This document shows, in pieces, positions 44,494 through 54,556 of a stretch of DNA of 64,000 nt. Source of the stretch: Vicingaceae bacterium (GTDB lineage: Bacteria; Bacteroidota; Bacteroidia; Flavobacteriales_E; Vicingaceae); contig BPHE01000001.1 in assembly GCA_026003395.1 (NCBI GenBank), positions 269,508 to 333,507 of the forward strand, in the 5' to 3' direction. A model generated the notes under the pieces. That model made no database searches. It was not told the origin of the DNA and saw only the letters and a list, made by a program, of their open reading frames with translations. How positions within the stretch are numbered: position 1 is the stretch's first letter; each line of letters opens with the position of its first letter. The translations under genes were made by a program, and so were the position numbers.

Positions 44494-47400
44494 CTACTCG
44501 ATGATCATCTTTTTAACCAAAATCCTGTCTTCGAATCTCAAAGAATAGAAGTATACACCTTTAGGGAATTCATTAACATTTATTTCTACTTTATAAACCC
44601 CTCCGGCTTTATTTCCGGATTCTTCATAAAGCGACTGTCCCATCATATTGTAGATGGCAAATGCATATTCACCATTATAGGGTAAAGAAAATTGTATAGT
44701 TGTGATATCTGAGGCCGGATTAGGATAATTTTGACCCAATTCAAGACCGGCAACAGTAATCTCTTGTATTCCTACCCCAAGATTACATGGAAATACTTTC
44801 TCAAAGCAGACTTGATCTATAGCCCATCCTTCGTCATGGTTATCAAAATCTGATCCTATTCTAAATCTGAAAAGAACATTGGTGTCATTATTAAACTTAA
44901 TGTAATGAGAAGAATATTTCCAGCCCTGAGAATTGCCATTCCATCCGGGTGAAGGAATAGAACCGACACCGGGAACATAAGTTGATAACCCGGGCACATT
45001 GGCTTTATTAAACCAATTCACTGTATCACCTGATTGACCTAATGCACTCCAGGATGAACCTTTATTAATAGTATAATCTACTACCACACCGTCACTGATA
45101 ATATCCATTATTTTATATTGATGATAAAAACTGAGTTTGTAACAACCACTATCTACGGTGAAAAGTGGCGAGTACAAAGCAGATTTCTCAAATGGCCAAT
45201 ACGTTGAATCACTTGTATACCAACAATTATTTCCATTATATGGATCCATTAAAACCGGCTTATTAGGATCTCCCAATTTCCAGGAAGTGTTATCAGTGAA
45301 ATTTTGGTAATGTAAGGACACCCAAGGATTCATCGAACCTTCAAAATCATTGCAATAAGGAAAATTTGAAGTAGAATCAATAATACATACCTGACGTACA
45401 ATTGTATCTTTAGTTGGCTCCGTATCCAATGTATCGTTTGGCAGATAGGTCCATGCACGAATTGTATGACATCCGGGTGTTGCATTCCAATTATAATCAA
45501 AAATATGATATTGAGGTATTTTATAACCCAAACCGGGAGCACCATAATTGATTGTGTCTATTTCCTGAATTATTCCATCAATCTCCAGTGCAACATACAT
45601 AGTTAAAATCTCTGCAATACCATCGTTAATATAATGGAGACGGAACTTGTATGGTTGGGGCAAAGGTAATGTCATACCCACAGGAACCAATTTGGTAGAA
45701 GCGGTAGAATTCAATGGAGGACATGTATTCTTGAAATACGCATTGGATGTTGTACCCGTACCTTGTAAATAAACTGTATCATAACCTAATACTTGATAAC
45801 TTACATTATAAAAAGTTGATGAATTCACCAAATTGAAAGCAATTGTTTGACCATCTGCCGCACATATGGTGTCATAGACCACTTGATTGGAAGAATAATT
45901 GCCTTGGAAATAAATTTGTTTTATTATCTGTCCGGTTACAGAGTCAACAACATTCCAATATCCGTTTGGATCTATAGAGTTATTCATGACCAATTTCACC
46001 ACAAACTCACATCCATCGATGTTTTTCACAATTTTTGTCAATGTATCGTTATTGACATCCATATCCAAAGGAGAGCTTACCCATGTCTTAATTGTATAAT
46101 TGCCAAAAGCTTGAAGATTGGCATTTGTTGCAAAAGTATGTATGTATGTGTTATTTGGCGCAATAGGAGTATTGACAGGTTCAACAATTGCCGGACCATT
46201 ATTTACAGAATATGCGACATTATAATTATAAATGGTATCCAACCCTACATTTTTGACTAGTATTTTGACTTCTTCGTTTGAGGATAAAACACAACCGGTC
46301 ACCGGTTTGATAATTTGATCTACTTTTAAATCTTTTTGTAATGGTGAGAACACTTCAAAATCATCGACAGACACACCATCAATTTGTGTAGAAGCATTTG
46401 AAATAAATACAAACCTGAAAATCACAGAGGGGTTACCATCTAAATTTGTAGACAATCTTTCATGATGTTTCCAACCTCCGGAGCTACCACTCCATCCGGG
46501 TTGTCCACTTATGGTAGAATTATACCAATTGACTCCTAACGGGTCGTTTACAACACCAAGTGTCGCCCACGTTTGACCTGTATCCAAACTATATTCCAAG
46601 CGCACACCATCAAAATTGAGTTGGGTGTTATAGTTCATTTTAAATTTGATTCGGGTTTGTTGAGAATTAGTAAGATCATAAAATTGGGTGTATAAATAAG
46701 CTAAAGCATTCGGTCCATAAGAAGAGTTTAAGTTTATGTCCCATGCATTAACAGGTGAATAAGCTGAATTGGTTGATCCGTAATTAGGAGTACCTAGTTG
46801 CCATTTTGTTTGATTGTCATTTGAAACAGCATACCATAAAGTGTCTGTTTCAAAATCATCAAATTTAGTAACAGTATCTTTTTTAAGTCCAAATGTATTG
46901 TTTGTACATACAGTATCATTAAAATTATAGGGATCGCCGGACAAAGCGGTATAAGCACAAATATTTACCGTTCCGGCCGGCACGACAAATGGCACACTGA
47001 ACGTAAAGTTGGCCGAAGAATTTGAAGCCAGAGGACCAAATAATGTATCTACTACAGGCGGACCATTGTTGATTTTGTAATGTACCGGTATGGTATCTAC
47101 TGAGGTTGGGCCAAAGTTTTTCACAGTAATTTTTACCGTCTGGTTTGTACCTTGTATTTTAGGACCGACGGGTGCTGTTATTGCGGTTACACCTACATCA
47201 TTTGGTTGAGGCACAAAAATTTCAAAGTTATCTATAAGAACTCCCTCATCCTGAATCGAGCCATCGGCAGCAAAACGAAATCTGAATCTAATAGGCCCGG
47301 GAGTGTTGTTTAAAAAAGAAAGATTGTATGTAGAGAGTGTCCAGGATGTTTGCGAAGTGCCGGACCATCCCGCAGAACTTAGAGCATTAACATTAGTCAG

Positions 47401-48717
47401 ATTATACCAGTTTGTTGCATTAGGATCGCCCACTGAACCTAATATTTGCCAATTTACATTATCTGTAGTATATTCTATGTTAAATCCATCCCAACTGTTC
47501 TCAGTTTTATATGCTCTATAAAATTTTAACACCGCATTGGAAACTCCGGTAAAATCAAAAACCGGAGATATCAAATAACAATTGGCATTGGAAGAGTATT
47601 GTGAGTTAAGATTTGTTCCCCACGCTTTTGTGGGCGAATATGCACTGTTTAAAACAGCACCTCCGGGCACTCCCCATTGCCATTGAGTTCCGGGAGTTGC
47701 TGCCGAATCGATGAAACTGCCATTGTTGCTTTCAAAATTTGTGAAAAAAGGAGGAACCAAGCCCATCGTATACACAAATTGTATACAACCACTATTGGGA
47801 TATTGTGAAGGATTGTTACATGGTGCGGCTGCATCTTCTGCATAAAAATAATAACAAACGGTATCGTTATTATTGACGGCAGGAATTGCGCCTTGATAAT
47901 TGTTCCCCCCCGTATTGGTCATTCCAACCGACATCCAAGGACCACCGTTTATTTGGTAATAAAGAATAGCCGTATCTATTCCGGAAGCATCTGAAATGGT
48001 GGCATTTAATGTATATGGTCCCGGGCTATAAAGTAAACCTGAAATTATCGGTGATTGTTGAGTGATTGCAGGCGGATTCAATTCACAAGGAGCTGCCACA
48101 ACTTTTATATTATCGATAATCCAACCAAACCTGCCATTTGGTCCGGCAGGGCCTCCGTCTCCCAATTTAAACCGAACCATCACTGAGGCCTGATTGGCAG
48201 CAACCGAAGATATATCAAAAATTTCATGTACAAACCAACTATTTTGTGGCACTGCAGATGGATTAGTCGCTTGCCATAATACTTGATATGATCCCTCAGA
48301 AAATTTATTTCCAAATGTTCCAAAATTTGGGGAACTTCCCATATATTGTGATGAATTTAAAATTGACCAAGAAACGCCCCCGTTTGTAGAAACCTCTATT
48401 TGTGCCACATCAAAAAAGTCAACCTTGCAGATATGATCAAACTCCAATTGCACAAAAGAATTTCCAATTGTAGAAAAAGAAGAAGTAGTCAAATATAAAG
48501 TATCGGCATTGCTGACTCTGGCTGTGTCCGATTTGGTGGGGGAAACAAAAAAATTTGAGCTTACTCCCCAATTAGCGGAACCATTAACAGATGAGGTTGT
48601 CACTTGCAAAAGGGCTCCTTCAAAATCTTCATAAAAAACTGTTGTTTGGGAATTAACCGGATTATAAACCGACAACGAAGCCAAAAAGGTAAAAATTGCG
48701 AATATTTTTCTTTTCAT
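44494..48717 (-). CDS. Giant secreted multi-domain protein with T9SS type A sorting domain
   Basis: 1407 residues. The signal peptide (1-23, ending VNSQ) is followed by four MAM/jelly-roll-like units of 150-190 residues, each with a F-E start, a WQWG/WQLG/WKLGDPN segment, NWYN, PGWSG and a closing F.IDN.E/IDDFEVF strand (about 25-205, 325-505, 620-790, 1130-1310). CARDB-like and Fn3-like modules lie between them (NDVGVTAITAPVGP; KDLKVDQIIKPVTG). The last 75 residues (GLELGQNYPNPASDITTI; GVYFYSLRFED) are a type A T9SS sorting domain. An adhesive or structural surface role is inferred; no protease motif was found. It has its own promoter in a divergent region with fumarylacetoacetase. Confidence 0.88.
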   Translation of the reverse strand: MKRKIFAIFTFLASLSVYNPVNSQTTVFYEDFEGALLQVTTSSVNGSANWGVSSNFFVSPTKSDTARVSNADTLYLTTSSFSTIGNSFVQLEFDHICKVDFFDVAQIEVSTNGGVSWSILNSSQYMGSSPNFGTFGNKFSEGSYQVLWQATNPSAVPQNSWFVHEIFDISSVAANQASVMVRFKLGDGGPAGPNGRFGWIIDNIKVVAAPCELNPPAITQQSPIISGLLYSPGPYTLNATISDASGIDTAILYYQINGGPWMSVGMTNTGGNNYQGAIPAVNNNDTVCYYFYAEDAAAPCNNPSQYPNSGCIQFVYTMGLVPPFFTNFESNNGSFIDSAATPGTQWQWGVPGGAVLNSAYSPTKAWGTNLNSQYSSNANCYLISPVFDFTGVSNAVLKFYRAYKTENSWDGFNIEYTTDNVNWQILGSVGDPNATNWYNLTNVNALSSAGWSGTSQTSWTLSTYNLSFLNNTPGPIRFRFRFAADGSIQDEGVLIDNFEIFVPQPNDVGVTAITAPVGPKIQGTNQTVKITVKNFGPTSVDTIPVHYKINNGPPVVDTLFGPLASNSSANFTFSVPFVVPAGTVNICAYTALSGDPYNFNDTVCTNNTFGLKKDTVTKFDDFETDTLWYAVSNDNQTKWQLGTPNYGSTNSAYSPVNAWDINLNSSYGPNALAYLYTQFYDLTNSQQTRIKFKMNYNTQLNFDGVRLEYSLDTGQTWATLGVVNDPLGVNWYNSTISGQPGWSGSSGGWKHHERLSTNLDGNPSVIFRFVFISNASTQIDGVSVDDFEVFSPLQKDLKVDQIIKPVTGCVLSSNEEVKILVKNVGLDTIYNYNVAYSVNNGPAIVEPVNTPIAPNNTYIHTFATNANLQAFGNYTIKTWVSSPLDMDVNNDTLTKIVKNIDGCEFVVKLVMNNSIDPNGYWNVVDSVTGQIIKQIYFQGNYSSNQVVYDTICAADGQTIAFNLVNSSTFYNVSYQVLGYDTVYLQGTGTTSNAYFKNTCPPLNSTASTKLVPVGMTLPLPQPYKFRLHYINDGIAEILTMYVALEIDGIIQEIDTINYGAPGLGYKIPQYHIFDYNWNATPGCHTIRAWTYLPNDTLDTEPTKDTIVRQVCIIDSTSNFPYCNDFEGSMNPWVSLHYQNFTDNTSWKLGDPNKPVLMDPYNGNNCWYTSDSTYWPFEKSALYSPLFTVDSGCYKLSFYHQYKIMDIISDGVVVDYTINKGSSWSALGQSGDTVNWFNKANVPGLSTYVPGVGSIPSPGWNGNSQGWKYSSHYIKFNNDTNVLFRFRIGSDFDNHDEGWAIDQVCFEKVFPCNLGVGIQEITVAGLELGQNYPNPASDITTIQFSLPYNGEYAFAIYNMMGQSLYEESGNKAGGVYKVEINVNEFPKGVYFYSLRFEDRILVKKMIIE

Positions 48718-48737
48718 TTTACTAAAAATTTATGCAA

Positions 48738-48745
48738 CAAATATA
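48738..48745 (-). promoter_or_regulatory. -7 promoter element (TATATTTG) for the giant surface protein gene
   Basis: Exact TAnnTTTG on the minus strand, 20 bases upstream of the ATG at 48717. It overlaps the left arm of a 10-base inverted repeat (48732-48741). Confidence 0.5.
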
Positions 48746-48775
48746 CTTTAATTTTTTTTATGACTCAGGAACTCT

Positions 48776-48783
48776 TAATTTTG
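48776..48783 (+). promoter_or_regulatory. -7 promoter element (TAATTTTG) for fumarylacetoacetase
   Basis: Exact TAnnTTTG that overlaps the right arm of the inverted repeat (48780-48789). The ATG at 48788 is only four bases further, so the ATG at 48806 is the likely start. Confidence 0.5.
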
Positions 48784-48805
48784 TTGCATGCAAAATAAAA
48801 ATTTT

Positions 48806-50035
48806 ATGAAAAGCTGGGTAACAATCAATGATTCTTCTGATTTTAGTATTTACAACTTTCCTTTAGGCATTGCCATTTATCAAAACCGATACGAAGTTGT
48901 CTCTCGTTTGGGTGATTATATAATTCTATTAAGTCGTTTAAAAAACAATGGTTTTTTGGGATTTATCGAAGACCCAGGCATTTTGCACGATCAATATTTA
49001 AATCGGTTGATTTTATTGGGAAAACCAATTATTAAAAAAATAAGAGAAGAATTAATTGAAATATTTACCGACGAAAAATATAAAGCAAAAGCACAAAATT
49101 CATTAATTCCTTATCAAGAATGCATTATGTCTCTTCCGGTAAAACCGGGTGATTACACCGACTTTTATTCTAGTATCGAACATGCCACTAATGTAGGAAA
49201 GATGTTCCGCGATCCTGCCAATGCTCTTTTGCCAAACTGGAAACATCTGCCTGTGGGCTATCATGGCAGGAGCTCATCCATTGTGGTTTCTCCAAGTAAT
49301 ATTTTCAGGCCTAAAGGACAATTTAAAAAAGACGACAGTCCTGCTCCCGAATTCGGTCCGTCGCAACAACTTGATTTTGAGTTGGAGATGGCTTTTATCA
49401 CCTACCAAGGTAAACCTTTGGGCGAATCGATCAACATTCAAGAGGCCGAGGATTATATTTTTGGTATGGTCATTTTTAATGATTGGTCTGCCCGTGATAT
49501 ACAAAAATGGGAATATGTTCCACTCGGACCATTTTTAGGTAAAAATTTTGCATCAACCATATCGCCTTGGGTTGTATTAATGGAAGCGCTTGAACCTTTT
49601 CGTTGCGAAGGTCCTGTTCAAGATCCCCAACCTCTTGAATACCTACAATTTAGTGGCAAAAAAAATTATGATATACAATTGGAAGTATATTTAAAACCCG
49701 GAGAAGGTGAAGAAAATCTTGTGTGCCGTTCTAATTTCAAATATATGTATTGGAATATGTGTCAACAATTGGCCCATCACACAGTGAATGGTTGTAATGT
49801 CAATGCCGGCGACATAATGGCTTCAGGAACCATTAGTGGCCCTACTCCTGATTCTTATGGATCCATGCTTGAATTGGCCTGGAAAGGAACTAAACCTGTC
49901 ATTTTGAAAAACGGAGAAAAAAGAGTATTTTTGAATGACTACGATACCGTAATCATGAGAGCATGGTGCGAAAAAGACGGTATAAGAGTTGGCTTTGGCG
50001 ATTGCACGGGAACAATTTTACCGGCTAAACCATAA
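48806..50035 (+). CDS. fahA: Fumarylacetoacetase
   Basis: It splits fumarylacetoacetate, the last step of tyrosine breakdown. The 409-residue protein has the SH3-like N-terminal part and a C-terminal mixed-beta roll with the catalytic and metal motifs DYTDFYSSIEHATNVGKMF, LPVGYHGRSSSIV, DFELEMAFI, FNDWSARDIQ, GPFLGKNFAS and GSMLELAWKG. These match FAH proper, not the shorter FAH-like hydrolases. No other tyrosine-catabolism gene is near. A promoter element close to the ATG at 48788 favours the ATG at 48806. The rel gene follows by 5 bases. Confidence 0.93.
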   Translation: MKSWVTINDSSDFSIYNFPLGIAIYQNRYEVVSRLGDYIILLSRLKNNGFLGFIEDPGILHDQYLNRLILLGKPIIKKIREELIEIFTDEKYKAKAQNSLIPYQECIMSLPVKPGDYTDFYSSIEHATNVGKMFRDPANALLPNWKHLPVGYHGRSSSIVVSPSNIFRPKGQFKKDDSPAPEFGPSQQLDFELEMAFITYQGKPLGESINIQEAEDYIFGMVIFNDWSARDIQKWEYVPLGPFLGKNFASTISPWVVLMEALEPFRCEGPVQDPQPLEYLQFSGKKNYDIQLEVYLKPGEGEENLVCRSNFKYMYWNMCQQLAHHTVNGCNVNAGDIMASGTISGPTPDSYGSMLELAWKGTKPVILKNGEKRVFLNDYDTVIMRAWCEKDGIRVGFGDCTGTILPAKP

Positions 50036-50040
50036 TTTTT

Positions 50041-52263
50041 ATGAGCCAAACAAATATGAGCCAAACAAAAGTTTTAACAATCAGCGAAGAAGAAAAAAAA
50101 GATATTTTAAAACGTTATCGGCATATACGCAGGTTGTTGATTAAAAAAGGTAGTAAGAAGGAAAATCTCGACCTTTTCAGAAAGGCCTTTGAAGTAGCCT
50201 ATGATGCTCACAGCCAGGCACGAAGGAAAACCGGCGAACCATATATAATTCACCCTCTTGAAGTTGCCACCATTTGCGTTGAAGAAATGGGTATGGGCTC
50301 AACCACTGCCATTTGTGCTTTGCTTCATGATACTGTTGAAGATACGGATCTCTCACTGGACGATATTGAAAGAATGTTCGGCAAAAAGGTCCGGACCATC
50401 ATCGACGGTTTAACAAAAATCAGCGGAGTAATTGACCAATCGAACATATCATTACAAGCCGAAAATTTCAAAAAAATACTCTTAACACTTTCGGAGGATA
50501 TCCGGGTGATTCTTATTAAAATCGCCGATCGGCTGCACAATATGCGCACACTTGACTCCATGAAAAGAGAAAAACAGTTGAAAATTGCATCAGAAACATT
50601 ATATTTATATGCACCCCTTGCTCATCGTTTGGGATTATACAATATAAAAACCGAATTGGAAGACCTCTCTTTGAAATATACTGAACCCGAAGTATATTAC
50701 GAAATTGAAAGAAAACTCAAAAAAACTAAATCGGTAAGAACCCGTTTTATCAACCAATTCTCCTTACCCATCAAGAAAGCCCTGGAAGCCGAAGGATTTA
50801 AATTTGAAATGAAAGGGCGCACAAAATCCATCTATTCCATCTATAACAAGATGAAAAAGAAGAACATTCCATTTGAAGAAGTATATGATGTTTTTGCCAT
50901 ACGCATAGTGATCGACTCTCCCCCCGAAAGAGAGAAGGCCGACTGCTGGCGTGTCTATTCAATAGTGACAGATTTTTACCAGCCCAGCCCGGAAAGATTG
51001 CGTGATTGGATTTCAATCCCTAAATCAAATGGATATGAGGCACTGCACACTACAGTAATGAGCCCTACCGGCAAATGGGTTGAAGTGCAAATACGTAGTA
51101 AACGCATGGATGAAATTGCCGAGAAGGGTTTGGCCGCACATTGGAAATATAAAGAAGGTGCTGCCGAAACATATTTTGACCAATGGTTGACCAAAATAAG
51201 GGAATTACTCGAACAACCAAATCCCGATGCCTTGGATTTTGTCGATGATTTTAAATTGACACTGCTTTCTGAAGAAGTAAGCATTTTTACTCCAAAAGGA
51301 GATCTTATTTCATTGCCACAAGGAGCCACAGCATTGGATTTTGCCTTCGCTATTCACTCTGAAATTGGACTGCATTGCATAGGCGCAAAAGTCAACAACA
51401 AACTCGAACCGCTCAGTTACATCCTACAAAATGGCGATCAAGTGGAAATCATCACCTCCAAAAAACAACGACCTACAGAAGATTGGCTTTCTTATGTCAA
51501 AACACCTAAAGCACGCCATGCCATCAAGCAAGCATTAATGGCCGGTAAAAAGGAAAAAGCAAAAGAAGCCCAACCCATATTGAAAAAATTTCTGGAAAAA
51601 CACGGCGCCGAATACAACAATAAGAATTTGCATACTCTTATGCGAATTTTCAATTATAAAAATCAAACAGATTTTTTATTTGACATTGCCGAAGGCAACG
51701 TTTATCTTGAATCATCCATCCGTAATTTCGAAGTCAGAAACAAACAGTTGGTTCAGATTAATCCTAACCTTCAACAAGACAATGCACAACAAGCCCTCAA
51801 AAAACTTAATGAAGAAACATTAGTTATCGGCGAACAACAAGATTTGTTTGATTATAAACTTGCCCCTTGTTGCAATCCTATTCCGGGAGACGAAATTTTT
51901 GGATTTATCACCATCAACGACGGAATTAAAATTCATAAAACATCTTGCCCAAACACTGTTCAATTGCTGTCAAACTATGCCTATAGAGTCATCAAAGCAC
52001 GATGGACAAGCCAACAAAAGGTTGCTTTCCTTGCCGGCATCAAAGTTATTGGTTTTGATAAAATAGGAATCGTGAATGAAATCACCAGAATTATTTCTAA
52101 TGAATTGAATGTCAACATGCGTAGTATTAGTTTTGACAGTAACGATGGTATTTTTGAAGGAAAAATTATGGTTTTTATCAATGACAACAAGCACTTGAAT
52201 AACTTGATAGAAAAAATAAAAAAAGTAGAGGGGGTCAATAAAGTAGTGAGAATTGAAGGTTAA
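50041..52263 (+). CDS. Bifunctional (p)ppGpp synthetase/hydrolase (Rel/SpoT)
   Basis: It makes and degrades the starvation signal ppGpp. The 740-residue protein has an HD hydrolase domain with HPLEVATIC and LLHDTVED (H96-D97), a RelA/SpoT synthetase domain (KGRTKSIYSIYNKMK; DVFAIRIV; SNGYEALHTTV; GLAAHWKYKEG), a TGS domain (VSIFTPKGDLISLPQGATALDFA) and a C-terminal ACT domain (ITRIISNELNVNMRSISF). Both catalytic halves look intact. The start region is duplicated in tandem: the first five codons (MSQTN) are repeated as MSQTK, which gives two possible ATGs, at 50041 and 50056. Confidence 0.95.
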   Translation: MSQTNMSQTKVLTISEEEKKDILKRYRHIRRLLIKKGSKKENLDLFRKAFEVAYDAHSQARRKTGEPYIIHPLEVATICVEEMGMGSTTAICALLHDTVEDTDLSLDDIERMFGKKVRTIIDGLTKISGVIDQSNISLQAENFKKILLTLSEDIRVILIKIADRLHNMRTLDSMKREKQLKIASETLYLYAPLAHRLGLYNIKTELEDLSLKYTEPEVYYEIERKLKKTKSVRTRFINQFSLPIKKALEAEGFKFEMKGRTKSIYSIYNKMKKKNIPFEEVYDVFAIRIVIDSPPEREKADCWRVYSIVTDFYQPSPERLRDWISIPKSNGYEALHTTVMSPTGKWVEVQIRSKRMDEIAEKGLAAHWKYKEGAAETYFDQWLTKIRELLEQPNPDALDFVDDFKLTLLSEEVSIFTPKGDLISLPQGATALDFAFAIHSEIGLHCIGAKVNNKLEPLSYILQNGDQVEIITSKKQRPTEDWLSYVKTPKARHAIKQALMAGKKEKAKEAQPILKKFLEKHGAEYNNKNLHTLMRIFNYKNQTDFLFDIAEGNVYLESSIRNFEVRNKQLVQINPNLQQDNAQQALKKLNEETLVIGEQQDLFDYKLAPCCNPIPGDEIFGFITINDGIKIHKTSCPNTVQLLSNYAYRVIKARWTSQQKVAFLAGIKVIGFDKIGIVNEITRIISNELNVNMRSISFDSNDGIFEGKIMVFINDNKHLNNLIEKIKKVEGVNKVVRIEG

Positions 52264-52341
52264 TTTGTAAGTTTTGTTTAAACTTGTGTTTTAAAATAGC
52301 TTTTCACTTATTTTGGTAAGATTTTTGCTAACCATTTCAAT

Positions 52342-52734
52342 ATGATTAAAATGAAACACATTTTCTTTGCTGTAATTTTAGCTGTTGCGATGCTTTCTTT
52401 CCAGAAAGATTCCGGCTTTTTAAATAATGCTTTTAAAGCCGGAGACGCAAAAACCATAGCTTCCTATTTTCAACCTAAAGTAGAAATAAATATCCCCGGC
52501 AGCGAAGGGTTATATTCAAAGAATCAAGCGGAGTTAATGATTAAAAAATTTTTTGAGAACAATCCTCCCCAAAAATACGAACTTCTGCACAATGGTTCCT
52601 CTAATGGGGGCGACAATTATGTCATAGGAAAATATACTTCTACAAATACCATTTTTCGCACATTTGTATTATATCACGTGGAAAATGGCAAACCTGTGAT
52701 TACCGAATTTAGAATTGAACCTTTTAAAGAATGA
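52342..52734 (+). CDS. DUF4783 family secreted protein
   Basis: 130 residues. A signal peptide (hydrophobic FFAVILAVAMLSF) is followed by SGFLNNAFKAGDAKTIASYF and VEINIPGSEGLYSKNQAELMI, typical of DUF4783 proteins with a cystatin/NTF2-like fold, and ends VITEFRIEPFKE. Function is unknown. The stop overlaps the nadC start by 4 bases (ATGA), so it leads a DUF4783-nadC-yihY operon. Confidence 0.85.
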   Translation: MIKMKHIFFAVILAVAMLSFQKDSGFLNNAFKAGDAKTIASYFQPKVEINIPGSEGLYSKNQAELMIKKFFENNPPQKYELLHNGSSNGGDNYVIGKYTSTNTIFRTFVLYHVENGKPVITEFRIEPFKE

Positions 52735-53570
52735 ATTTCACTTTGGATGATTTTATAAAATGGGCCATTGCTGAGGATTTGGGCGATGGCGATCATACTA
52801 CCTTGGCGACGATTGACCATCATGCACATGGCAAAGCAAGGTTGTTGGTTAAAGAAAGTTGTGTGATAGCCGGAATAGAATTGGCAAATCATATTTTTCA
52901 TTATTACGATAAGGATATTGTTTTCAATGCATTTGCCAAGGATGGAGACAAATTGCAACCGGGTCAGACGGCATTTGAAATAGAAGGCAAAATTCACACG
53001 ATTTTGTCAATGGAACGGCTGGTTTTGAATTGCATGCAACGTATGTCTGCCATTGCCACTTACACCTATTCATTAAAAGAAAAAATAAAACATACAAAAA
53101 CAAAATTATTGGACACTCGCAAAACCACTCCGCTCAACCGTTATATCGAAAAATGGGCCGTAAGAATTGGAGGCGGATACAATCACCGTATGGGACTATA
53201 CGATATGATAATGATTAAAGACAATCATATTGATTTTTGCGGAGGCATTGATAAAGCCATTCAAAAAGTAAAAGAATATCAACAAAAGATGCAAATAAAC
53301 CTTCCTGTGGTGATAGAAGCAAGATCGCAAGAAGATGTAAACGAAATTTTACGGATCGGTTATGTCCAACGAATTTTGTTGGATAACTTTACGCCCGGAC
53401 AAATTGCTGAAGCCGTAAAGATTATTGATGGCAGAATGGAAACAGAGGCCTCCGGTGGAATTAATGAAGAAAATATTGTGGAATATGCCGAGTCGGGAGT
53501 GGATTATATTTCAGTAGGAGCTCTCACTCATCACATACAAAGCATTGATCTTAGTTTAAAAGCATGTTGA
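52731..53570 (+). CDS. nadC: Nicotinate-nucleotide pyrophosphorylase (carboxylating)
   Basis: NadC makes nicotinate mononucleotide from quinolinate and PRPP in NAD synthesis. The 279-residue protein shows AIAEDLGDGDHTTLATI, FEIEGKIHTILSMERLVLNCMQRMSAIAT given as two parts (HTILSMERLVLN and MQRMSAIAT), LLDTRKTTPLNRYIEKWAVRIGG quoted by its core DTRKTTPL, MIMIKDNHIDFCGG, VVIEARSQED and EASGGINEENI. All are standard for the family. No nadA or nadB is in the window. Confidence 0.95.
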   Translation: MNFTLDDFIKWAIAEDLGDGDHTTLATIDHHAHGKARLLVKESCVIAGIELANHIFHYYDKDIVFNAFAKDGDKLQPGQTAFEIEGKIHTILSMERLVLNCMQRMSAIATYTYSLKEKIKHTKTKLLDTRKTTPLNRYIEKWAVRIGGGYNHRMGLYDMIMIKDNHIDFCGGIDKAIQKVKEYQQKMQINLPVVIEARSQEDVNEILRIGYVQRILLDNFTPGQIAEAVKIIDGRMETEASGGINEENIVEYAESGVDYISVGALTHHIQSIDLSLKAC

Positions 53571-54499
53571 AAAAGAGCAAAATCCAAGAAATCAAAGAAA
53601 AATTTATCCATCAGTTGAGCATTCCACTGAAAAAAATATACCTTCCGGGTATGGAAGGCAATTCATTATTTGACGTTTTGTATTTTTTTTTAAAAGCCCT
53701 CAATAACGGGTTGATCACCACCAGGGCTTATGCTCTTGCTTTTCGTTTTTTTATGGCCTTGTTCCCGGCTTTGATTTTTCTTTTCAACCTGATACCATAT
53801 CTCCCTATTTCAGGAGTGAAAGAACAGATTCTGATGTTGCTCAGAGAAATATTGCCACCTGAGCTTGACGAGTTTTATGTAACCATCGAAGATTTATTGA
53901 CCAATCAACGTAGCGGTTTGCTTTCATTTGGTTTTTTTTTAACGCTTTATCTGGCTTTGAACGGAATTGAAGCAATGATTGGAGCTTTTCAAGGTTCTTT
54001 TAATATTGAAAAGAAATTGCCCCCCATCAAACTGAAATTGAAGGCCCTGGTTTTACTTTTTATACTTGCTTTATTATTTATTTTAACAGGTGTTTTGCTC
54101 ATTTCCGCAGGATTTATTATCGATTTTATTCACTCCTTAAATTTAATAGATGAAGAGTGGATTATCCTTGCTTTCCAATTGGCCCGGTGGTTTACGATAG
54201 TTTTTAGTTATATTGCAGGAATCTCTGCCATATATTATTTTGGTCACGTAAGAAAAATTAAATGGAGAATTTTTTCTCCGGGTTCTATTTTTGCCACATT
54301 TGCTTCTATTTTGGCTTCTACCGGATTTGCTTTTTATGTCAACAACTTTGCCAACTACAATAAAGTTTATGGATCGTTGGGTTTTATTATTATCTTAATG
54401 TTGTGGATTTATATCAATTCATTGATTTTGCTTGTGGGGTTTGAGTTAAATGCAAGCATATACAAGGCCAAAGACAACCAGACGAAAAAATCTTCTTAA
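53564..54499 (+). CDS. YihY/BrkB family membrane protein
   Basis: 311 residues with six membrane helices. The N-terminal NNGLITTRAYALAFRFFMALFPALIF (core RAYALAFRFFMALFPA) and the later SGLLSFGFFLTLYLALNGIEAMIG, KLKALVLLFILALLFIL and a final GSLGFIIILMLWIYINSLILLVGFELNA (core MLWIYINSLILLVG) match YihY/BrkB. The family is often listed as ribonuclease BN in error; its real function is uncertain. It overlaps nadC by 7 bases and is followed by a strong terminator. Confidence 0.9.
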   Translation: MLKKSKIQEIKEKFIHQLSIPLKKIYLPGMEGNSLFDVLYFFLKALNNGLITTRAYALAFRFFMALFPALIFLFNLIPYLPISGVKEQILMLLREILPPELDEFYVTIEDLLTNQRSGLLSFGFFLTLYLALNGIEAMIGAFQGSFNIEKKLPPIKLKLKALVLLFILALLFILTGVLLISAGFIIDFIHSLNLIDEEWIILAFQLARWFTIVFSYIAGISAIYYFGHVRKIKWRIFSPGSIFATFASILASTGFAFYVNNFANYNKVYGSLGFIIILMLWIYINSLILLVGFELNASIYKAKDNQTKKSS

Positions 54500-54503
54500 C
54501 TCA

Positions 54504-54533
54504 AAAAAAAGAGGGGCATTGGCCCCTCTTTTT
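54504..54533. terminator. Bidirectional terminator between yihY and ahcY
   Basis: Stem GAGGGGC/GCCCCTC (54511-54517, 54522-54528) with loop ATTG, extended by A and T runs on both sides; it can serve both convergent genes. Confidence 0.88.
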
Positions 54534-54556
54534 AATTTGATTTGCAGAAATATCTT

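Noticed and set aside
45847..46260. A 137-codon plus-strand frame inside the giant surface protein gene
   Set aside because: Ile/Arg/Cys-rich antisense product without domain; the minus-strand frame continues for 1407 codons.
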